This document shows, in pieces, positions 58,996 to 64,000 of a stretch of 64,000 nucleotides of DNA. Position 1 is the first letter of the stretch; every line of letters starts with the position of its first letter. The notes beneath the pieces were generated by a model. It saw nothing but the letters and a program-made list of their open reading frames with translations, was not told the origin of the DNA and searched no databases. A program made the position numbers and the translations under genes. This DNA comes from CAZZEX01 sp964653285 (lineage in GTDB: Bacteria > Chloroflexota > Anaerolineae > B4-G1), in contig CAZZEX010000013.1 of the NCBI GenBank assembly GCA_964653285.1, positions 8,386 through 72,385 of the forward strand. Reading direction: 5' to 3'.

Positions 58996-59205
58996 TGGAG
59001 AAAGGAATAAGCGTTCTTTCAGTAGTGATTCCGGTTTACAACGAAGAGGGAGGCATCGCCGAGATCGTTGAACGAGTGCTTTCCACCCGCCCCCGGCTGG
59101 CGGAAGCGGGGGTGGAGGACCTGGAACTGATCGTGGTGGACGACGGCTCCCGCAACGAGACCGCAACTATCGCTACTTGCTATCCCCAGGTCCACCTCAA
59201 CCGAT
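58995..59205 (+). pseudogene. N-terminal remnant of a family 2 glycosyltransferase
   Basis: The frame starts at an ATG overlapping the acyltransferase stop and shows the beginning of a GT-A glycosyltransferase: LSVVIPVYNEEGGIAEIVERVL and the nucleotide-binding IVVDDGSRNETATIA, up to about residue 65 (TCYPQVHL). Beyond 59205 the frame stays open to 59597 but the translation is meaningless and overlaps a radical SAM gene in another frame. The DxD motif and catalytic domain are lost. The break is followed within 30 bases by a heptamer repeat block and the headless radical SAM gene. Confidence 0.8.
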
Positions 59206-59232
59206 GCCAATCCCGACTGGCAACCTGCCTGG

Positions 59233-60234
59233 TTGAACCTACAACCTGGAACTCGCGACTTGAAACCCATCAAAGGACTGGTGTGGCGCGACGGGAACGA
59301 GATTGTGGTGAATCCAGATCGTCCCTTAATCCGTCACCTGGACGACCTGCCGCTGCCACGCCACGACCTGTTGCCCTTGGAGACATATCGCGCTCCTCTA
59401 GTGCGCAGTCCCTACGCCTTCATCGTCACCAGCCGGGGGTGTCCCGGTGGCTGCCGTTTCTGCATCAAACACGTATCCTACGGCCGCTCCGTGCGCTTCC
59501 GATCGCCAGAGAACATCCTGGCGGAAATAGAACTCCTGGTTGGCCTGGGGGTTCGCTCCGTCCACATGTACGCCGATCTGTTCACTGTGAGCCGTGAGCA
59601 GGTGGTGGGACTGTGCGAATTGATCCTGGAGCGGGGGCTGCGACTGCAGTGGACCTGCAACAGCCGGGTGGACTTCGTGGATCCGGAGATGCTCCGCCTG
59701 ATGGGTCAGGCCGGCTGTCGTTGGATCTCCTGGGGGATTGAGTCAGGCAATGAGGAAATTCTACGACGCGCCAAGAAGGGGATCACGCTGGAACAGGTAG
59801 AGCAAGCGCTGCGCTGGGCCCGGAAGGCGAACATCCGAAACTGGGGCTATTTCATCATCGGCCTGCCCGGGGAGACAGAGGAGAGCATTCAGGAGACCAT
59901 CCGCTTCGCCAAACGGCTCTCGCTGGACCTGGCGCTGTTCCACATCGCCGCGCCGTACCCGGGTTCGCCTCTCTTCTTCGAGGTGGTAGAGCAGGGGTGG
60001 TTCCGCCCGGGCACCCGTTGGGAGCAGGTGGATATGGACCGCTCGACGGTGCTGGATTACCCCCATCTACGGGCGGAGGAACTGGAGTACTGGGCACAGC
60101 GGGCCTTCCGAGCGTGGGCACTCCGGCCTGGCCCGGCGTTGACCTACCTGCGGATGCTCCTGGGCTTCCCCTCTCTCTGGCGCCCAGCCCTGGAGATCGG
60201 CCTGGAGAGCCTGGGTTGGGCGGCGGGGGGATAG
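59233..60234 (+). pseudogene. Radical SAM protein lacking its B12-binding N-terminal domain
   Basis: The 333-codon frame begins abruptly in a repeat block and then reads IKGLVWRDGNEIVVNPDRPLIRHLDDLPLPRHDLLPL, the linker that normally follows a ~130-residue cobalamin-binding domain in B12-radical SAM proteins. The radical SAM barrel is intact: RGCPGGCRFCIK (cluster), GVRSVHMYADLFTV, WISWGIESGNEEILRRAKKG and GYFIIGLPGETEESIQETIRF. The only possible start is a TTG at 59233 with no ribosome site. The gene is thus a 5'-truncated copy fused behind a truncated glycosyltransferase. It may still be expressed by read-through, but this is doubtful. Confidence 0.75.
59236..59270. repeat. Heptamer repeat block at a gene-fusion junction (5 units)
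   Basis: Five adjacent 7-nt units: AACCTAC, AACCTGG, AACTCGC, GACTTGA, AACCCAT. AACTCGC also occurs as the third unit at 8706-8740. The block lies exactly where a truncated glycosyltransferase meets a truncated radical SAM gene. Confidence 0.75.
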
Positions 60235-60263
60235 GCCTGACGCTGTGCGCGCGATCACCACGC

Positions 60264-62705
60264 TTAGCACTCGCTGTAGCCGCAAGAGTAACAGCGGCGG
60301 CAACCCTCCTCGTTCACCAACGCCGCGTGACCACACTCCGGGCACAAATCGCCAGCCGGAAAAAGAGGAAGTTGCTCGGCCTCTGTTCCCTCCGAAATCG
60401 GCCCCACCATCCCCAGGTGCTCAGCCAATACCTGCGCCACGCCGTCTGGCAGGCTACGGACGCGGTCGCGCCCAAACCCCAACGGCCGCCCGCCACCGAT
60501 ACCCTTCAATTGCCTCACCACCTGCTTGAGCCGACGTGTCGCCGAGAGCGGTGAGGGAATACGGAGAACGAGTGAGATCAGCCGCCCGATGGCCTCTGCC
60601 ACCGCCGCCGTATCCGACCCCGCCTTGCCCACGTTCAGGAAGACCTCGAAGGGCTCGCCGTCACCGTTGGCATTGACGGTGATGTAGGCTGTCCCGAGCG
60701 GGGTACCCAGACGATAAGTCTCACCAGTCAGACGGTGCGGGCGGGGCCGCACCGTCGCAGGCACCATCGCTCCACGGGCCTGCTGCCTGGCCCGTCGCGT
60801 TGCCTCCGTCTCCAGTACCACCTTCTCCCGCGAGCCAGTAACGTAGACGGTGAGCCCTTTGCAGCCCAGTTCCCAGGCCAGTTGGAAGGCCCGCGCCACG
60901 TCGTCGGGGGTAGCGGTGGACGGGAAATTCACGGTTTTCGATATGGAACTGTCAACAAATGCCTGCAGCGCCGCCTGCATGCGCACGTGCTGCTCAGCGC
61001 TAATATCTCCGGAGACGACGAAGACATTGCGCACTGCCGGCGGCACGTCCTTCACCCCCTGGCAACTCCCCGTCATCACCACCTGCTGCACGATGCGCTC
61101 GCGGGCTGCCTCATCCAGACCCGCCTCCTCCAGCGCCTGCAAGAAGAGCGGGCTGACGTACCGGAGTTCCAGGTCCTGGCCGTTGTCATTCACGTGGCGC
61201 ACGTAGGCCAGCGCAAAGACCGGCTCACAGCCATAAGCCTCGCAACCCGCGACGGTAGCGACCGTCCCGGTCGGAGCCACAGTTGTCTGGGCGGCATTAC
61301 GAATGCCATAGCGCCGGATGGACTCGACGACCGCCTCCCAATCCAGCGGCGGTCGGCCCCACTTCTCCGGCCACGTGTAGGGGGCCAGTGGTCGTGGCGG
61401 CGTCCAACGCAGATCGTCGGGGTCGTAGATACTGCCGCGAATCACAGGGAACGGTCCACGCTCTCGTGCTAACTCGATGCTGGCACGCATTGCGTGGTAA
61501 CGGATGAACTCCATCACCTGGGCCGCCAACTCCTGGGCCTCCTCGCTGCCGTAGCGCACCCGCAGATGGCACAGCAGATCGCCCAATCCCATGATGCCCA
61601 GCCCGATACGGCGGGTGCGGTGGGCCGCCTCCTTGAGTTGCGGCACCGCCGACACGTAAGCATTGGCATTGATCACGTCGTCCAGGAAGCGCGTCGCCAA
61701 CTCGACCGTCTCCCGCAACCTCTCCCAATCCACCGCCGGGTGACCGTTGTCCCCATGGCTCACGTGCCGCGCCAGATTCACCGAGCCCAGGCAGCAGTTT
61801 TCGTAAGGCAGAAGGAATTGTTCGCCACATGGATTCGTCGCCTCGTACTCCCCCAGGTGTGGGCAAGGGTTTTCCCGGTTGGCGGTGTCCAGGAAGAGCA
61901 CCCCTGGTTCTCCGTTGCGGTAAGCCCCAGTGACGATTTCGTCGAAGATCTCTCGCGCCCGCACAATCTTCCAGACCCGGCCGTCCTGGGGATTAACCAG
62001 ATCAATCGTGCCGTCCTCCTCCACCGCCCGCATGAAGGCGGCGGTCACGCCGACGGAGACGTTGAAGTTTGTGATGGCATTTTCGCTCGTCTTGCAGTGA
62101 ATGAACTCGCGGATGTCTGGGTGGTCCACCCGCAGCACGGCCATGTTCGCGCCCCGCCTCGCCCCACCTTGACTGACAATCCCGGAGGCAACATCGAAGA
62201 CTCGCATAAAGCCCACCGGGCCGGTGGCCTGGCCTCCACTACTGCGTACCACGGCGCCCTTAGGGCGCAGGTGGGAGAAAGAGAAGCCCGTTCCACCACC
62301 AGTCTGCTGGATGAGCGCCGCGTCGCGCAGTGTCTGGAAGATGCCGTCCTCCTCGCGCCCCATATCATCAGAGATGGGGAGGACGAAACACGCCGCTAAC
62401 TGGCCCAGCGGCGTACCCGCGCCTGTGAAAGTCGGCGAGTTGGGCAGAAAGCGAAGGCTGGTCACAAGATTGTAGAAGACCGTCTCTGCCGCTGCCACAT
62501 CACTACCCCACCTTTTTTCAACAGCGGCGATGTGGAAAGCGACGCGGTGGAATACCTGCTCGACCGTCTCTACCGGCTGACCGTCAGGCCCCTTGCGCAA
62601 GTAGCGACGCCTCAGGACAGCAAGCGCGTTTTCGGTCAACCTGACCTCCGGTCCTGCCTGCTGCGTGGATATCGAAACCGCCGCTGATTGAGCCATGTCT
62701 GACAT
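60264..62705 (-). CDS. nrdJ: Adenosylcobalamin-dependent (class II) ribonucleotide reductase
   Basis: NrdJ makes deoxyribonucleotides using B12 instead of oxygen-dependent chemistry. The ATG at 62705 (GGGAGG upstream) gives 813 residues. Visible motifs are LPNSPTF and LAACFVLPI with a redox Cys (about 108), GGGTGFSFSHLRP, the active-site NPCGEQFLLPYENCCLGSVNLARH (about 300), the phosphate loop APTGTVATVAGCEAYGCEPVFAL, and a C-terminal zinc-binding tail CPECGHAALVNEEGCRRCYSCGYSEC. It is downstream of nrdR by 45 bases and is probably repressed by it. The gene is convergent with the radical SAM remnant. Confidence 0.97.
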   Translation of the reverse strand: MSDMAQSAAVSISTQQAGPEVRLTENALAVLRRRYLRKGPDGQPVETVEQVFHRVAFHIAAVEKRWGSDVAAAETVFYNLVTSLRFLPNSPTFTGAGTPLGQLAACFVLPISDDMGREEDGIFQTLRDAALIQQTGGGTGFSFSHLRPKGAVVRSSGGQATGPVGFMRVFDVASGIVSQGGARRGANMAVLRVDHPDIREFIHCKTSENAITNFNVSVGVTAAFMRAVEEDGTIDLVNPQDGRVWKIVRAREIFDEIVTGAYRNGEPGVLFLDTANRENPCPHLGEYEATNPCGEQFLLPYENCCLGSVNLARHVSHGDNGHPAVDWERLRETVELATRFLDDVINANAYVSAVPQLKEAAHRTRRIGLGIMGLGDLLCHLRVRYGSEEAQELAAQVMEFIRYHAMRASIELARERGPFPVIRGSIYDPDDLRWTPPRPLAPYTWPEKWGRPPLDWEAVVESIRRYGIRNAAQTTVAPTGTVATVAGCEAYGCEPVFALAYVRHVNDNGQDLELRYVSPLFLQALEEAGLDEAARERIVQQVVMTGSCQGVKDVPPAVRNVFVVSGDISAEQHVRMQAALQAFVDSSISKTVNFPSTATPDDVARAFQLAWELGCKGLTVYVTGSREKVVLETEATRRARQQARGAMVPATVRPRPHRLTGETYRLGTPLGTAYITVNANGDGEPFEVFLNVGKAGSDTAAVAEAIGRLISLVLRIPSPLSATRRLKQVVRQLKGIGGGRPLGFGRDRVRSLPDGVAQVLAEHLGMVGPISEGTEAEQLPLFPAGDLCPECGHAALVNEEGCRRCYSCGYSEC

Positions 62706-62749
62706 CGCTGCCTCCCTCATCCAAGATCACACCAAAGACTACGCCCGCC

Positions 62750-63202
62750 CTATTCCCGCTCCCCCAACAAACGATCAATCTCAGCCCGCACTGCCTCCAG
62801 GTCCTCCAGCCCCAGATAGACGATAGCGTAGCGAATGTAAGAGACCGGGTCCAATGCCTTAAGTTCCTCAATGGTCAAGTCGCCGATCACGCGGCTGGGA
62901 ATCTCTGCCTTGCCCATCTGGCGGATGTGGGCTTCAACCCGGCCCACCAACCGCTCTAAATCGTCGGCCGAGACAGGCCGCCGGGCACAGGCAGTGCGCA
63001 GACCTGAGAGCAACTTCTCATGGTTGAATTCCTCCCGCCGACCGTCGCGCTTGACCACCAGTGGGGTGGTCAGGATGGCCCGCTCCATCGTGCTGAAACG
63101 TCGCCCACACGCTTTACACACACGACGGCGACGTACACCTCGCGCACTACGAGTCGTATCAATCACTCGCGTACGAGCACTGCCGCAGTAGGGACACTCC
63201 AT
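62750..63202 (-). CDS. nrdR: Transcriptional repressor NrdR
   Basis: NrdR senses ATP/dATP and represses ribonucleotide reductase genes. The ATG at 63202 follows AGGAGG and gives 150 residues: a zinc ribbon (MECPYCGSARTRVIDT ... RRRRVCKACGRRFSTMERA) and an ATP-cone domain (about 50-140, VVKRDGRREEFNHEKLLSGLRTAC ... YIRYAIVYLGLEDLEAVRAEI). The frame is open further upstream to 63277, but that part crosses the leader. It is the first gene of an nrdR-nrdJ operon, so it may repress itself too. Confidence 0.96.
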   Translation of the reverse strand: MECPYCGSARTRVIDTTRSARGVRRRRVCKACGRRFSTMERAILTTPLVVKRDGRREEFNHEKLLSGLRTACARRPVSADDLERLVGRVEAHIRQMGKAEIPSRVIGDLTIEELKALDPVSYIRYAIVYLGLEDLEAVRAEIDRLLGERE

Positions 63203-63256
63203 CACTCTAGCCTCCTGCCCAAGGTAGGGGTTACAACATGCACCAGATATAGGGGT

Positions 63257-63288
63257 GTGGGGAAATAAAAACCCCACATCTGGGGGTT
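63257..63288 (-). promoter_or_regulatory. Two competing hairpins in the nrdR leader
   Basis: On the minus strand AACCCC pairs with GGGGTT (63288-63283 with 63275-63270) and is followed by a T-rich run, resembling an intrinsic terminator. The same GTGGGG (63277-63272) can instead pair with CCCCAC downstream (63262-63257). The two folds exclude each other, so this may be an attenuator. Confidence 0.4.
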
Positions 63289-63300
63289 GTGTATGTACAA

Positions 63301-63329
63301 ATTATACCACACACTCACACAGCGCACAA
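63301..63329 (-). promoter_or_regulatory. Promoter of the nrdR-nrdJ operon
   Basis: Minus-strand TTGTGC (63329-63324), 17-base spacer, TATAAT (63306-63301). The leader to the nrdR ATG would be about 90 bases. Confidence 0.65.
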
Positions 63330-63341
63330 GTGAACTCACAC
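63313..63341. promoter_or_regulatory. Direct repeats at the nrdR promoter
   Basis: ACTCACAC occurs at 63313-63320 and again at 63334-63341, 21 bases apart (two DNA turns), around the -35 box. They do not match the usual NrdR box well, so another regulator or a diverged NrdR site is possible. Confidence 0.35.
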
Positions 63342-63592
63342 TGTGCAATCTTAAAAAACGGAGGCGAACGATGAAGTTTAAGATTAGAAGGCGGATCCGA
63401 CTGTCGGTCAGCCATCCCTCGCCAACAGCCACATCACCCACACGGGCGAGCATGTGAGCCAAGTGCTAACTGGCACCAAGCCCTAACTGGTTCCCGGCGC
63501 AGAACTGCTTTCCAGGGCACTCAGTATTCATCCCCGAGGACAAGTTTACCAGGCAGTTAATCACGAGCGCTAGCACACCGCCAAGGACGAAA

Positions 63593-63704
63593 ATGGCATC
63601 TATCGTCATTCCGATGGCGTCTATCGTCATTCCGAGCGTAGCGAGGAATCTCTCTCTGGTCGGGGCGTGAGATTCTTCGTCGCCTTCGGCTCCTCGGAAT
63701 GACG
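63593..63704. repeat. Palindromic dispersed element (MITE/REP-like) with adjacent 21-bp tandem repeat
   Basis: ATGGCATCTATCGTCATTCCG is repeated directly with one change (63593-63613 and 63614-63634). The second copy runs into an imperfect inverted repeat: CGTCATTCCGAGCGTAGCGA... at 63625-63652 and its near complement at 63669-63704 ending ...GGAATGACG. Elements with CGTCATTCCGAG...CTCGGAATGACG ends are known from many environmental genomes. No gene is encoded. The remaining 63342-63783 spacer shows nothing else. Confidence 0.75.
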
Positions 63705-63783
63705 AGTGGGTGCAGTTTATTTTCGGAGCAGTCGCGTCTAGGATACCGCTACGACGGGGACTCCGGGCGTTGTGCGACGAGCA

Positions 63784-64000
63784 CTAACTACGGCGGCGCA
63801 GGAAGGCCGGAATCTCCAGATCGTCCTTGTCGAAAGCAGGCGTCGGGAATTCCACCGATTCACTGAACGTCGCTCGCGTCACGTGAGGCCGCGGTTCCGC
63901 CTGATCAAAGCCAGTCGCGACGACAATAATACGGATCTCGTCGCCCATTTTCTCGTCAATGACGGCCCCAAAGATGAGGTTCACGTCGGGGTGCGCGGTC
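63784..64000 (-). CDS. ftsZ: Cell division protein FtsZ, C-terminal part (cut by window edge)
   Basis: The last 71 codons of ftsZ are present. They show DVNLIFGAVIDEKMGDEIRIIVVATGFD, the end of the GTPase/tubulin C-terminal domain (beta strand and T7-proximal region), then a short variable linker and the conserved C-terminal peptide DDLEIPAFLRRR, which binds FtsA, ZipA or SepF-type partners. The linker is short compared with proteobacterial FtsZ. The gene continues beyond 64000. Confidence 0.95.
   Translation of the reverse strand, partial: TAHPDVNLIFGAVIDEKMGDEIRIIVVATGFDQAEPRPHVTRATFSESVEFPTPAFDKDDLEIPAFLRRRS

Noticed and set aside
60262..60272. TTAGCACTC, half of a CIRCE heat-shock operator
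   Set aside because: It lies at the end of nrdJ coding sequence and lacks the partner half at nine bases.

Overview
The window is high-GC bacterial DNA and most resembles an Anaerolineae-like member of the Chloroflexota. That placement is an inference from several features together: a class II (B12-dependent) ribonucleotide reductase with NrdR, a giant DUF11-repeat surface protein ending in HIYLPLTCR (close to the YLPLxxR tail frequent on Chloroflexota exported proteins), a DUF2723-type membrane protein, multi-GAF sensor kinases, B12/radical SAM proteins, and short tandem repeats scattered through genes and spacers. I saw no rRNA, tRNA, CRISPR array, phage or transposase gene.

Layout. 0-8 kb: a five-gene minus-strand operon of zinc-ribbon, FHA, VWA and PP2C proteins ending in an FHA-ABC-2 transporter; it looks like a phosphothreonine signalling system whose only kinase-like domain is degenerate. 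8-20 kb: housekeeping and metabolic genes (SsnA-type amidohydrolase, RNase J, B12-radical SAM protein, PEBP lipoprotein, ketopantoate reductase, nitrilase-like protein, ClpB) plus a methyltransferase remnant and a frameshifted gene. 20-31 kb: a very large GAF sensor kinase, a TPR protein, two paralogous lipoproteins translationally coupled to a single-chain restriction-modification enzyme, and MtaB. 31-44 kb: HIT remnant, CBS protein, rpsU, YqeY-like protein, PgpH-like HD phosphodiesterase, ybeY, DgkA, a possible metalloprotein, a winged-helix regulator, a TPR protein with ten near-identical repeats, greA, an ABC ATPase, a response regulator with Glu at the phosphorylation site, and a PP-loop thiouridylase-like protein. 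44-60 kb: two OmpR-type regulators, then a cell-surface polysaccharide region (broken Wzz/BY-kinase, CDP-paratose 2-epimerase-like enzyme, UPF0104 membrane protein, DUF11 surface protein, heptose genes hddA-gmhA-gmhB, an acyltransferase, and a truncated glycosyltransferase joined to a truncated radical SAM gene). 60-64 kb: nrdR-nrdJ, a palindromic dispersed repeat, and the 3' end of ftsZ at the window edge.

The most unusual signal is a set of small blocks of degenerate 7-nt (sometimes 8-nt) tandem repeats with differing unit sequences. They lie in spacers, across stop codons, inside at least three open reading frames (8706, 42450, 44281) without breaking them, and at the join between two truncated genes (59236). 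Units recur between distant blocks. The region also holds many gene remnants (methyltransferase, HIT, DUF2723, Wzz, acyl carrier protein, GT2/radical SAM), suggesting frequent deletion and recombination, unless some are assembly errors.
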